A stretch of DNA of 64,000 nt from Berghia stephanieae (Eukaryota > Mollusca > Gastropoda > Nudibranchia > Aeolidiidae): NCBI GenBank assembly GCA_034508935.3, contig CM067455.1, positions 14,463,604-14,527,603 of the forward strand, written 5' to 3'. Positions within the stretch are counted from its first letter, which is position 1. Every line of letters starts with the position of its first letter. The notes beneath the pieces are model-generated. The model made no database searches and was not told the DNA's origin. It saw nothing but the letters and a program-made list of their open reading frames with translations. Of the stretch, positions 46,256 to 56,308 are shown piece after piece. Position numbers and translations under genes: made by a program.

Positions 46256-48605
46256 ATGGTGATGTTATCAAAAGTGAATACCCAAGGATGAATGATGATG
46301 GCAAAGAGGAAGAAGAAAATTTATATTCTGGTTCCAAAGAGGAATGGGATGGAAAATCCAAGGAAAGGTATGGAGGTAATAAATTTAAATGGCTGCAAAG
46401 ATTTTCAAAGAAGGGTTTGGGAGATGGAAAAAAATTTGAATTTCTGGGGAAGAAGTTGTCCTCCCAGTTTTCAAAATGGAGTTCTCCAAAGAATAAGGAA
46501 TTTGGAGGGAATGTTAGTGGAGATGGTGGTGAACTGGAATCTGTTTGGAACGTTGGTAGTAGAGAAGGGGAAGTGATGAGTGAGAGAGAAAAGGGGGTGT
46601 TTGAAGAAAAAAAGGTGATTGGTATAGGAGGAAGAGAAACAGTTGAAGTAGTAGAGAAGTTGAAAGGTGTTAAAGAAAAGGTAAAGAGCGAAGAAGGAAC
46701 TTTGGTAAGGGGTAAAAAGAGAAAAGCAAAAGGTGGAAGAGAAAAGGTGAAGAATGAGTTGGAGAAGGGGAGGGCTGGAGGAAAGGCAGTGAATGATGAA
46801 GAAAATAGAAGTAAAGATGAGAGAGGGAAAGGTGGAAAAGAAAATATGAGAGGTAAAATTGAAAGGTCAAAGGGTAAGGAAGAAGGAGTCGAGGACAAAT
46901 TAGATAGTAATATGAAAAGTTATGGACAGAAAATCTCATTGAGGCAAGGAGAGAAGGCAACGTCGAGAAAAAGAGATGGTTTTGGTTGGTGGAGGAAGAG
47001 AAAGATGAGACGTGTTAAGGTTGTTGAGACAAATATTGGCTGTGATCGGATTGGTGATAGAGACATTGATGAGGGGACTGGTGATGTTCATAATGATTGC
47101 ATTGATGATCATAAGGATGGTGATAATGGTAATAATGCTTACAGTAGTAAATTTATCGTATTGGGAAGAAATAGATTTAGGTCAGACAATAAAGGTAATG
47201 ATTTTTATAATTTTGATGGTGATGACAAAGGTGCTGATGGTGATCGTGATGTGGAAGATGATGATGGCAATTGTGATGGTGATACGAAGAAAGTGAAAGT
47301 ATTTGGTAAAGGATGTGGTGATGGGGGTAGTGGTAATGATTATGATGATGGTTGTGATTCAACTCGAGACTTAAATCATAAAATACAAGGAGACCGACCA
47401 AATGCCAGAAAGTCATTAAAACATCGTAAAATCAATAATTATAAAGGGATAGGGGATAACGTATTAGTACTCAGGGACTTTGAGGAAAAGAAAGTTGACT
47501 CAAAGAGTGACAATGGTCAAAATAAACCAATGAGAAATGGAGAAGGATGTAGAGATACAATTGAGCTACAGGCCAACCATAAACCCAGAGGTTATCTACC
47601 TCTCCCTGAAAACAACCATTGTCAGGAAAAGATTGCAAAGAAGAAAAAGAAAAAGAAGAGAATTGAATTTGAAAGACAAGAAATTAGTGAATTAGATTTT
47701 GGCAAAGAGAGTAGTAGTAGATATAGCAAGGCTGACGACCAGGATTTCAGTAGGCTGAGCAGAAACAAAAGAAGTAAAGCAGTGGAGATTGCTCACAATG
47801 AACGAGGCTTCAAGGATAACAATTATGATAATGACCTTTTGTATATTACCGATTCTCAGAATATCAAATGGGAAAATTTACGGATGAATAAGAAGAGCAA
47901 TAAACAATTCAAACAAAACAAAGGCTCAGAAAAGGTACTTGCTTCAAAACATCTTGTTGATTTCACGATGAATGATAAGAATTCGATTAATTCTAATATC
48001 CCTGAAAAGAAAAATGTCAACACAACAATTGGTTTATCCTCACACAGAAGACGTAACTGTTTGGAGAGTAATGTGAAGCATTGCCCATTGGAATTGAATT
48101 CAGAAATGGAGATATTCTCTAATGAAAAGGTCAAAGACATGGAAACAGAAGAAAGAGAAGAAAGTTTCTGTGAATTGACACCGCAAAGGGAAAGTAAATC
48201 AAACATAAAGAGCACACCATTTCGGAAACTTTTATTTTGGAAACAGAACCAGGGCAAATGTATGAAAAAAATTAAGGATTCTGAAAATCCATGGACTTGT
48301 GACCCCATTGTGACTTGCAATGAAAAGAGTAAAAGTCGGTTCAATCCTCCTTTCAAAGAAGATTTATTTATTCCAAATCTTCTTCAAAGGAGAAATTGTC
48401 GCTTGGCCGTGGGTTTTGCCACAGACATTAACAATAACAAGGGAAGTAAAAAGAGTAAGATGTCAGCTAGACAAAGTTTTGGAGGGAAAGCCATTCGCAA
48501 GACTTTGACCTTTTATGATGAGTACCAGGCCCTCGAGACTTACAAAGATCATCTTATGGAACGCTTGACCTTTGAAAAGGCCAAGGCCAACCCAGAGAAA
48601 AATAG
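44148..48605 (+). CDS. RPTP exon 18: giant Asp/Asn- and Lys-rich juxtamembrane exon, start of D1
   Basis: Acceptor gatttcag, donor aatag|gtaggt; phase 2 in, phase 2 out; 4,458 bp without a stop, about 1,486 residues. In order: Ser/Thr/Asn-rich (44148-44640), Asp/Asn-rich with long acidic runs such as DDDDDDSDDDDDNDND (44640-45670), Lys/Ser/Asn-rich (45670-46200), Lys/Glu/Gly-rich and highly charged (46200-47010), a second Asp/Gly-rich part (47010-47370), then Lys/Asn-rich. The last 45 residues are ordinary: RKTLTFYDEYQALETYKDHL and NPEKNR, the RPTP lead-in to D1 with its KNR motif. RPTP juxtamembrane regions are usually around 50-200 residues. The long part is likely disordered; its role is unknown. 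Confidence 0.92.
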
Positions 48606-48712
48606 GTAGGTTCACATAATTGTTAAGTTATAAAGCTTCAAATGAAAACAAGCAATAAGCATCAAATGGTAACACTCAGATGACTGAAAAGTTTCATGTC
48701 ATGATTCCTAGT

Positions 48713-48726
48713 CCCCCCCCCCCCCT
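48713..48726. repeat. Poly-C run
   Basis: About 13 cytosines in the intron after exon 18. Confidence 0.95.
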
Positions 48727-48911
48727 AGAGTTGAACCTAAAACTGTGTTCCTTGTTTAAATTTGAGGCCTTTAATTTTTACCTGATTTTTTTCAGGTTTT
48801 GATCTCTTAAAAGTATGTTAGTGTGTTGGTAGAAGAATGCAATGACTACTCATTAATTTGGGTTAAAACAGATACAAACAATTAGGTTGGTTACTTCATG
48901 ATGAATCCTTG

Positions 48912-49225
48912 TGCTGCTGTGCGGTCTAGTGTTATGAAACTCACCTTCTCACCCCGAAGGGTCCAGGATTTGAGTCTCATTCTGAGCAGTGCATAGTTGA
49001 GTCCTTGGAAAAGGCTCTTTACTCACATTCTCTCACTGTACTCAGGTATAAAATGAGTACCTGATTAACAGCGTTGTCTCTGAACTCTGATGAGAAAAAA
49101 AAAGTTATATCGCTTAACAGGCGTCATGTCTCATCCTACATATTAATCATTGCTGTTGGCTATTGACCCTTTTAAAGCACTGTGATCAAATTTTGTGGAT
49201 ATTGTGCTTTATAAATTCTTTAAAA
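48912..49225 (+). mobile_element. tRNA-Pro-like SINE, diverged
   Basis: 'gtgcggtctagtgttatgaa', 'gagtccttggaaaaggctct', 'ggtataaaatgagtacctg' and the tail 'tattgtgctttataaattc'. Confidence 0.75.
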
Positions 49226-49431
49226 AAAGAATGAATGTAGACTAGCGCTATAATAACAACACTGTAAAAAGGATTAAATGGCTTCATAGGGATGGATACC
49301 AGTAATTACAAAACCAGATGAAGTCAAGTAAAATACAAACTTTGATTTTGAGGCATCACATCATAAATATATGCCAACTGATAAAACGCATTGTGCGTAG
49401 AAATGGCCATCTTGGACGAAATGTGAGTCTT

Positions 49432-49831
49432 CTTCCTTCAGCTTTCCCGTATTTTGCAGGGTTGCCATAATGAATGCAACATCTCCATGCATCTCGGTTG
49501 AGCACAGCATCTTCTTCTTCCAGGCCCTGTTCTTTCATATCGTCCTTTACCTTATCCCACCATCTAGTCTTTGGGCGTCTCTTTTTCCTCTTTCCCGCTA
49601 TTTTAAGTCCAATACTTTTCTCTCTCTCGTCTCTTTACATGTCCAAACCATTTCAATCTATCTTCTCTCATATTTATTGATACATTCTTCACTTCAGTCA
49701 ACCTTTGAATTCGTTCATTTCTTGTCCAGCCAAGTGACCATCTCAACATCCTCATTTCTGCCACCTCAACTTCTTTATCTTGTTTCTTTGTTGTAGCTGC
49801 TGTCTCTAGTCCATATAATATTGCTGGCCTT

Positions 49832-49835
<4 letters not shown>
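49432..49835 (-). mobile_element. LINE fragment, post-RT region, copy 2
   Basis: The minus strand reads ILYGLETAATTKKQDKEVEV, then MRMLRWSLGW, REDRLKWFGHVKRR and, in another frame, RRPKTRW and a C-terminal DAWRC. It matches the copy at 27533. Broken; no endonuclease or RT core in the window. Confidence 0.78.

Positions 49836-49915
<80 letters not shown>
49836..49915. repeat. (AT)n microsatellite
   Basis: About 80 bp of (AT)n at the edge of the LINE fragment. Confidence 0.97.
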
Positions 49916-49917
<2 letters not shown>

Positions 49918-49989
49918 GATCAGCATATGTGCATCCTTTATTTCTTCTGTAAAGTTGATTTGTCAAATTTATTTACTTTCCATCTCCAG

Positions 49990-50289
49990 GTTTCCATCCT
50001 TCCTACCACCTGACCATAGCCTGGTAACACTGGAAGCCTCACACCGAAATGACACAGAATACTATAATGCTAGTTTTATAAACCCGGGTGGCCACGACCA
50101 TCCCACTGTACGAGGAAGTATCGTTGGTGGTAATCGTAGAAGTACCGTTGGAAGTAGCAGCATTGGTCGTCAAGGTGGTAGTGCTGATTACGGTAATGGT
50201 GGTGGCGCTTTCCTCAGTTACATTGCTGCCCAGAGTCCCTTCAATGCTGGCACCGTGGAGGATTTTTGGAAGATCGTTGTTAAGTACAG
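49990..50289 (+). CDS. RPTP exon 19 (D1, N-terminal part)
   Basis: Acceptor catctccag, donor tacag|gtaaag; phase 2 on both sides. FPSFLPPDHSLVTLEA continues KNR, followed by EYYNASFIN, which corresponds to the D-Y-I-N-A motif. A Gly/Ser-rich insert of about 40 residues (GNRRSTVGSSSIGRQGGSAD) replaces the usual short loop. YIAAQSP, TVEDFWKIVVKYR then resume the fold. The 3' edge is duplicated downstream. Confidence 0.93.
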
Positions 50290-50830
50290 GTAAAGTTATG
50301 GATGATTGGTGCAAGTTATGGGTAAGGTCATTTATCTCTCAATGTCTGGTGTCCTTTTCTATGCGTCTTTCAGTCTTTGTCCTGGAATGAGACAAACAAG
50401 TTGCCGGTAAGTTGAATGATTTCCCCAATGTCTAAGGACTAAAGTGTTTTAGTGGAAGATTGTTGTTAAGTATAGATAGTTCAAAGATGACGTCACTCGG
50501 GTATTTGTTATTGTTTTTTGCCATCCGCGTTTATGAGTAATGCTCACTGAACTGTATTACCCCGACTATAAACGTTCATGGATACACACAGTTTTGTGTG
50601 TTTGTCCGTTATACTTCCGGATGGCAATGTTATGAGCTTCTTAGCCAAGCGCATACTATCTATAGGTAAAGTTATGGATGATTGGCGGGAGTTATGGGTA
50701 GGGTCATCTATCTGTCTCTATCTGGTGTCCTTTTCTATGCGTCTTTCAGCCCTTGTCCTGGAATTGAGACAAATAAGTTGTGAGTAAGTTGAATGATTTC
50801 TCCAATGTCTTAGGACTAAAGTGTTTTAGG
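50265..50830 (+). repeat. Tandem duplication of exon 19's 3' edge, with MITE inside
   Basis: Unit 1 (50265-50450) and unit 2 (50451-50830) both have 'gttgttaagta' at the exon end and 'gtaaagttatggatgattgg' as the intron start, then 'gtgtccttttctatgcgtct'. Unit 2 is interrupted at the copied splice junction by a MITE (50471-50665). Confidence 0.85.
50471..50665 (+). mobile_element. MITE family 5, copy 2
   Basis: Ends 'tatagatagt' and 'actatctatag' are inverted. The interior 'tgccatccgcgtttatgag' matches copy 1 at 40399. No coding capacity. Confidence 0.78.
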
Positions 50831-50854
50831 TTACAGCTGTCAATTAATATTATA

Positions 50855-51142
50855 GTGCGGCTATGTGGTCTTGTGGTATGACACTCGCTTTCGGATCGGA
50901 AGGTCCTGTGTTGAGCCTTGTTCGGCACATAGTTGAGTCCTTGGAAAAGGCTCTTTACTCACATTTTCTCATCATACTCAGGTGTAAAATGAGTATCTGG
51001 CCGTTAACAGCGTTGTCTCTGTCCAAAAAAATTATAATATCGCCTTACAGGTGTCATGTCTTGTCCTAATTGGACAGGGACCCCTTGTAAAGCACTTTGA
51101 GCACGTTTAGTGGATATTGTGCTATATAAAAGCTTAATTTAG
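50855..51142 (+). mobile_element. tRNA-Pro-like SINE
   Basis: GTGCGGCTATGTGGTCTTGT, GATCGGAAGGTCCTG, the full body with a small loss at 'cgtcctaattgg', and the tail 'gtgctatataaaagctta'. Confidence 0.85.
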
Positions 51143-51464
51143 AATTTATAGTGAATAAAGGACAAGGATAGAAATATAATATAAAATTCTGATTAATAGA
51201 TATCCCAATGTTACCCCGTGAACCTTCATTAATTTCAATCTCATGCAAAACTTGTCACCTATTGGGCGCCTTTTTTTTTTGCACGGACTCTCTCAAAATC
51301 TGCTAAAACTATAGCCAAGTACACATCTGAGTTATCTGATTTGATTTTTATTGTATCTTGCTGAAGAACAAAACACAGGGTCTAAAGTTCTGGTAGAGCA
51401 TCCTTTCTCTCTGATCCTTTGGTCAACCCAACACTGATTAGGCAAATTAGAATCGGATTAAAAG

Positions 51465-51515
51465 TGATTTGCAATAGACTAGTATCCTATCAAAAAGGTA
51501 GCACACAACTGTTAG
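51465..51515 (+). mobile_element. tRNA-Val-like SINE fragment
   Basis: 'gatttgcaatagactagtat' and 'aaaggtagca' only. Confidence 0.5.
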
Positions 51516-51529
51516 TCTCTGCTTTACAG

Positions 51530-51697
51530 TTTGTAAACCAGAAGTAACTCCTAAACGCTCAGAAAGATTAACTTGTAAACCAGAATTAACCCCTAAACGC
51601 TCAGAAAGATTAACTTGTAAACCAGAAGTAACTCCTAAACGCTCAGAAAGATTAACTTGTAAACTAGAAGTAACCCCTAAACGCTCAGAAAGATTCA
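51530..51697. repeat. 42-bp tandem repeat, 4 copies
   Basis: Units of 'cttgtaaaccagaagtaact' plus 'cctaaacgctcagaaagatt', with few differences. The array ends about 25 bases before the acceptor of exon 20. A minus-strand frame stays open because 42 is a multiple of three. Confidence 0.93.
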
Positions 51698-51721
51698 CTC
51701 ATTTTGGCCCCTGCTCTACAG

Positions 51722-51862
51722 AATTGAGACAATCGTGATGATGTGCAATGACACAAATATTGTCAAGCCCGTGGAATACTGGGACGAAGACAGCATCTTT
51801 GCTGGAGGGCTTGTGATTGTCAGGGTGTCCAAAAGGGAGGATTTTGCCAACTTTGTTGTCAG
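51722..51862 (+). CDS. RPTP exon 20 (D1, middle)
   Basis: Acceptor ctgctctacag, donor gtcag|gtctgt; phase 2 on both sides. ETIVMMCNDTNIVKPVEYWD matches the I-V-M-L-T...K-x-x-x-Y-W-P core strand of PTP domains. The weak GTCTGT donor is chosen over a stronger-looking one at 51888, because only it keeps frame with exon 21 and gives the expected NFVVR-TMEIT joint. Confidence 0.88.
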
Positions 51863-51904
51863 GTCTGTTCAACGGGATTGTAGTATGGGTAAATTTATGT
51901 TAGA

Positions 51905-51957
51905 CGTGACATTAATAATAATAATAATAATGATAATAATAATAATAATTAATAATA

Positions 51958-52007
<50 letters not shown>

Positions 52008-52045
52008 GGCGGCGGTAGCGCCGGTGGTGGTGGTGGTGGTGATGT
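51905..52045. repeat. (AAT)n-(ATG)n-(GGT)n microsatellite
   Basis: A composite trinucleotide tract just after exon 20. Confidence 0.95.
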
Positions 52046-52159
52046 AATTTATTTATAAAGTGCCTGTCCCATGCAATATAGTTCTAGACACACTTTGACA
52101 TTTTCGTTGTCAGACTGTGGTATTTTGAAATGATATGCTTGAGAAATAATAGTTCCCTA

Positions 52160-52312
52160 TTTAAAGCATTCCCCTTTGTCTTACTTTTTCTTGTGTGCTT
52201 TTAATTGTAAATCTATATTTTTTGACTGTCTCGTTTTCTTCTTTTTTACTAGTGCTGAAATGATCTATATGTGTTGCAAAAAAGCCTTAAAAACTAAAAC
52301 AAAAACTAATCA
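52160..52312 (+). mobile_element. Family-F repeat, 3' end
   Basis: 'attcccctttgtcttacttt', 'actagtgctgaaatgatcta' and an A-rich tail, as at 21245-21395. Confidence 0.6.
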
Positions 52313-53017
52313 CACTTCGCTACTGCTAGCTAGTATTTTACCTGGTCCACATCAGCCAAATGTATAGACTTCATGCCATTGTAACAAATAAATTATGACT
52401 GAAATCATCACACGTCGGTACCTATTGGTTTATCAAATGACTGTAATATCAGTAAGTCCTACACATCAGTGCGGCTTATACCCTAGAGGGGCTTGTGGTA
52501 GAATAAAATTGATTAAGGCAAAAATTTTGGGAAGTGTGTCATATAGTCAGAAAGATACGTCATACAGAACATCTCCACAGATTAAACATGTTCAATGCTT
52601 CATGCATTCCCCTAGTTGGCTGTATGGGACTAAATTTTCATCCCATAGACTGCAATTCATCCTTTTAGGTATTCTTTTTGTGCTGGGATTATTGCAAAGC
52701 CAGATACCTATTTTACCCGAGTTGAGCAAGATATAATATTTTAAGTGCCTTACCTAAGGGCGCTTTGAGGGGTCACAGTTTTACGGTCATTGTCAACAGT
52801 ACAGAACTGACGTTATAAAATTAGAAACTCTACACTGGGCCACCAATGCCACCATATTTAATTTAAAAGGTAAATTCTCTGAAGTTGAGTTTTACAGAAA
52901 GTTGAGTGGCTTGGAAGATTCTAAGTTAGGTTAAATTTCTTGTTGGATTTTTCAATTTTTTTTTTACTTTTTAAACTGAAAAATAACGAAGAAATCTTTT
53001 TTATATTTTTTGAATAG
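52313..53017. other. Intron sequence, nothing recognised
   Basis: Open on the plus strand for about 110 codons (52395-52736), but without splice sites or a recognisable motif. Confidence 0.45.
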
Positions 53018-53261
53018 GACTATGGAAATTACCAGCGCACGCATAGAAGATTTGACCTTGACCCACTTTCAGTACACCACATGGCCCGTGGATTCTGTGC
53101 CCTATGACCCCATGCCTATCCTTGACCTTCGGTACAGAGTGCGACTGTGGCATGGCGCCAGAACAAGTCCCCTTTTGGTCCACTGTGACACTGGATCTGG
53201 CAAGTCAGCTGTCTTCATTGCTGTGGACGCTCTGATTGATGACTATTCTCTGGAAGGCTAT
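53018..53261 (+). CDS. RPTP exon 21 (D1 catalytic loops, degenerate)
   Basis: Acceptor tttgaatag, donor gctat|gtgagt; phase 2 in, phase 0 out. LTHFQYTTWPVDSVPYDP is the WPD-loop region, but the acid Asp is Val (53088-53090). LLVHCDTGSGKSAVFIAVDA is the signature loop: the Cys is kept (53184-53186), but the Arg of Cys-X5-Arg is Lys (53202-53204) and the usual Ala-Gly reads Thr-Gly. In PTPs the Asp is the general acid and the Arg holds phosphate, so hydrolysis by D1 is unlikely. The fold appears intact, fitting a pseudophosphatase. Confidence 0.95.
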
Positions 53262-53290
53262 GTGAGTATAAGGGTCCCGATAGATGATGG

Positions 53291-53610
53291 TGTGCGGCTA
53301 TGTGGTCTTGTGGTATGACACTCGCTTTCAGATCAGAAGGTCCTGGGTTCGAGCCTCGCTCAGCGCATAGTTGAGTCCTTGGAAAAGGCTCTTTACTCTC
53401 ACATTCTCTCACCGTACTCAGGTGTAAAATGAGTACCTTGCCATTAACGGCGTTGTTTCTGTCCGAAAAATTTGTAATATCACCTAACAGGTGGCATGAC
53501 TCGTCCTACATGTTAAGTGTTGCTGTTGGCAAGGGATCCTTTGTAAAGCGCTTTGAGCCCGTTTAGTGGATATTGCGCTATATAAAAGCTCTATTATTTT
53601 TTTTTTTTAA
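53291..53610 (+). mobile_element. tRNA-Pro-like SINE, complete
   Basis: It starts 30 bases after exon 21. GTGCGGCTATGTGGTCTTGT, GGTCCTGGGTTCGAGCC with a canonical box-B core, the full body and a tail 'ataaaagctctatt' plus T run. It is among the best-kept copies. Confidence 0.9.
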
Positions 53611-53689
53611 TATTTTTAGAACATTATTTTCTTCTGTGTCACATAGGAAGTGAGTGCACTTGATTTTTTTTTCCTGGTCCTAATTATTA

Positions 53690-53825
53690 GGTTGTTGAGT
53701 CTATTAGATCTTGTGTAAATTGCTTTGCAATAGTAGACCAGGCTTCGTCTTAAAGGATAGCAAGTAATTGTTGCGGCCGTTTTAATGAAAACAACTGGGT
53801 CAAGCTGGCTCCAGGGACCTTAAGA
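53690..53825 (+). mobile_element. tRNA-Val-like SINE, 3' part
   Basis: 'gttgagtctattagatcttg', 'gctttgcaatagtagaccag' and 'ggatagcaagtaattgttgc'. Confidence 0.6.
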
Positions 53826-53933
53826 CTGAGAAGAGCTACCTTTATGCTTAGTCCTTGGTTCTGAACCTGCGCAGAAAAGGAGTCAGAACTGCTGATGTGT
53901 TTTTTTCAGTTTGTTTTTGTTGTTTGTTTTTTA

Positions 53934-53934
<1 letters not shown>

Positions 53935-53976
<42 letters not shown>

Positions 53977-53999
53977 GTGTGTGTGTGTGTGTGTGTAAG
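53935..53999. repeat. (GT)n microsatellite
   Basis: About 60 bp of (GT)n with one interruption. Confidence 0.97.
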
Positions 54000-54062
54000 T
54001 GGTGGCTTTATTTTTAACTTCGTAAATTATATCTTCATGATTGAATCCAGTGTTTCAATTTG

Positions 54063-54320
54063 TATCCCACTGCCTCAAAATGGTATTATTTTGGGATGGA
54101 CTTGGAACTCGAAATTGAATTTACAGCCAAACAACAACAAAAAATTAATTAAAAATAAATAAAATTAGGATTTATTTTTATTTGTTATGGTGAACAATGG
54201 ATATAATTTCTCACATTGCACAAAAGCTCAAAATTCATATTTCATATAATTTTGATTCTAAATTCCCTTTTTGGGGTCAGATCCCTTGCAACATAATACC
54301 GATTTGAGACGTAGGGTCAC
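54063..54320. mobile_element. MITE family 2, copy 3
   Basis: The left 'cccactgcctcaaaatggta' is answered by 'aataccgatttgagacgtag' with 'ggtcac'. Confidence 0.75.
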
Positions 54321-54738
54321 ATATCATCTCATTTATGACTCAGTCTCATTGTTACATTATTTCTAGGTGCAGAAGATGTCATAAAAAAAAAGAAATAAAA
54401 GTTAAAATATGGTGAAAAAAAACCCACAATGTTTTAACTTTTTAATTATTTTCTCTTCAGCTTTAAGAAAAATATTCTCTTCAAATGTTGTAAAGTCATT
54501 GTAGGAAACACAAATAAAGCCAATGTGCCAAAGCTTGAAAGAAAATCAACAAATATTTTGCTGTCATCGATAGAGCAAATTTTTCAAAAGCCACTGAGAG
54601 GAAGAAGACACACATATTTTCATAGAATGAAAATGTTCATGCATCCATTTCATCACACACAAAAAAAAGGATTAAAAGATTCAAATAGCATTTGCTTTTG
54701 ATTTGTTTGTCTTAGAAAATTGCTTGATGTTGTGCAAT

Positions 54739-55045
54739 TAAAAAATTGAGCTTTTATATAGCGCGATATCCATTTAATATGCTCAAAGCGCTCTACAAGG
54801 GGTCCCTGACCAACAGCAACATGTAACATGTAGAACGAAACATGACGCCTGTTATGCGATATTACAGTTTTTTCTGACAGAGACATCGCTGTTAACAGCC
54901 AGATACTCATTTTACACCTGAGTACGGTTAGAGAATGTGAGTAAAGATCCTTTTCCAAGGACTCAACTATGCGCTGAGCAAGGCTCGAACTCTGACAGGA
55001 CCTTCCGATCCGAAAGCGAGTGTCATACCACTAGATCACATAGTC
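54739..55045 (-). mobile_element. tRNA-Pro-like SINE with 13-bp target duplication
   Basis: A reversed, nearly complete copy. 'gatgttgtgcaat' stands at 54726-54738 and again at 55046-55058: a perfect target-site duplication that fixes both ends of the element. Confidence 0.93.
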
Positions 55046-55148
55046 GATGTTGTGCAATACTCTGGCAGCTTGGCAACACTGGTTACCAATGGGAATGCAT
55101 TTTATAATACAATCATTCTTTTTTAAAGTATAACAAAACATTCTAAAA

Positions 55149-55423
55149 GTAGAAAACGGTATAGGTGGCCTGAAGCCTGTGATCGTGAAAATACTAACGA
55201 AAGAGTGAAAATGGAGAGGCTTCGTATAGGAACAATACAGACAATTGACGTTTTGGGTACAAACCCTTCGTCAGCACAACAATACACAAATTCACATGGA
55301 AATCGTGTTTCCACTTTAATTTGTGTACTGTGCTGACGAAGGTTTTGTACCCTAAACCTCCATTGTCTGTATTGCTCCTTTACGAAGCCTCTCCATTTTC
55401 ACTCTTTCGTTAGTATTTTAACA
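55149..55423. mobile_element. MITE family 1, copy 3
   Basis: The left 'actaacgaaagagtgaaaat' and right 'attttcactctttcgttagt' are inverted. The interior 'acaaacccttcgtcagcaca' appears in both orientations. Confidence 0.78.
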
Positions 55424-55485
55424 AATCATTCTGTAATTTGAATTTGAAAGTATTGTATTCTCTTTTTATGTTGTGAAACCCATAG

Positions 55486-55666
55486 GTGAGTCTGTTCAAA
55501 TTCACCAAATGGATGAGAAAAAGTCGACCAACTTGTATTCGTACATTTGAAGGCTACCGCTTTGTGTATGAATGCATCTTGGAAGAGTTTCAAGCTGGAG
55601 ACACAATGTTGCAGCAACAGGATCTGTGTGAACAAATAGACAACTTGTTAAACCAAGACCAGGCTG
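55486..55666 (+). CDS. RPTP exon 22 (D1, Q-loop and end)
   Basis: Acceptor acccatag, donor ggctg|gtaatg; phase 0 in, phase 1 out. SLFKFTKWMRKSRPTCIRTF then EGYRFVYECILEEFQAG aligns with the PTP C-terminal helices (L-R-x-x-R, then Q-T-x-x-Q-Y-x-F). Both Q-loop glutamines are replaced (Arg and Gly). It continues with a Gln-rich linker, LQQQDLCEQIDNLLNQDQ. Confidence 0.92.
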
Positions 55667-55739
55667 GTAATGCTTTAAAATGATAATGGTTAATTTTATA
55701 TTTGGACGAATTTTAAAGTTTAATTTTGATACTTATATT

Positions 55740-56090
55740 GAAGCTCAACTGATGGGTTAATATTTTCCTTCTTTCTCTTTCCTTCTTTGAAGGAATTTTA
55801 TTTTTATACATATGATATAAAGTTTTTGTTTTTTTTACATTATAAAAAACAACAACAAAAAGCAAACCAAAATAAAATGGATCCAAAATTAATCCCACAA
55901 TTTATACTATTGTATATGATTAAGACACCAGAATTTATCCCATATTTTTCTGTTACATTCTATCATGTATGTACTAAGATCAATGAATGAATATAGTTCT
56001 GCTCCAAAAGTTTTTAAAAAACAAACATTATGTTTACTTAAGAAAATATTAAACCAAGTTTGTCAGCCACATTTGTTTTTCTTTTTAATG
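55740..56090. other. Intron sequence, nothing recognised
   Basis: AT-rich intron without recognised content. Confidence 0.5.
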
Positions 56091-56097
56091 TCACCAT

Positions 56098-56300
56098 GAC
56101 ACGGGGTTGAAGTGGCTGAGTGGTTTAGGCATTGCACTGTGATCCGGAGGTCCCAAGTGCGAGCTCCACTTCAGGCACTTTGTGTTTTTTTTCCTTGGGA
56201 AAAATTATTAACCCCCAATTTGCTCACTTGAACAACAGGGGTGACATCAGACATCCTGTTTGATGGATTATCTATATTTCTTCATGGAATGACTAGGCAA
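56098..56300 (+). mobile_element. Single tRNA-like SINE of another family
   Basis: 'gaagtggctgagtggtttag' and 'ggaggtcccaagtgcgagct' resemble the A and B boxes of a Ser/Leu-type tRNA. Only one copy is in the window, so its ends are uncertain. Not a functional tRNA: the 3' half does not pair. Confidence 0.45.
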
Positions 56301-56308
56301 TGCTATCT

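Noticed and set aside
46185-46898. Minus-strand frame of 237 codons
   Set aside because: Mirror of the Lys/Glu-rich part of exon 18; Ser/Phe/Pro-rich by complement and without splice or start context.
51863-51888. Donor at 51888 (gtaaat) for exon 20
   Set aside because: It looks stronger, but it leaves exon 21 out of frame and adds residues not found at this point of PTP domains.
53291-53360. tRNA-Pro gene
   Set aside because: A tRNA-like head shared by many SINE copies; the acceptor stem does not pair.
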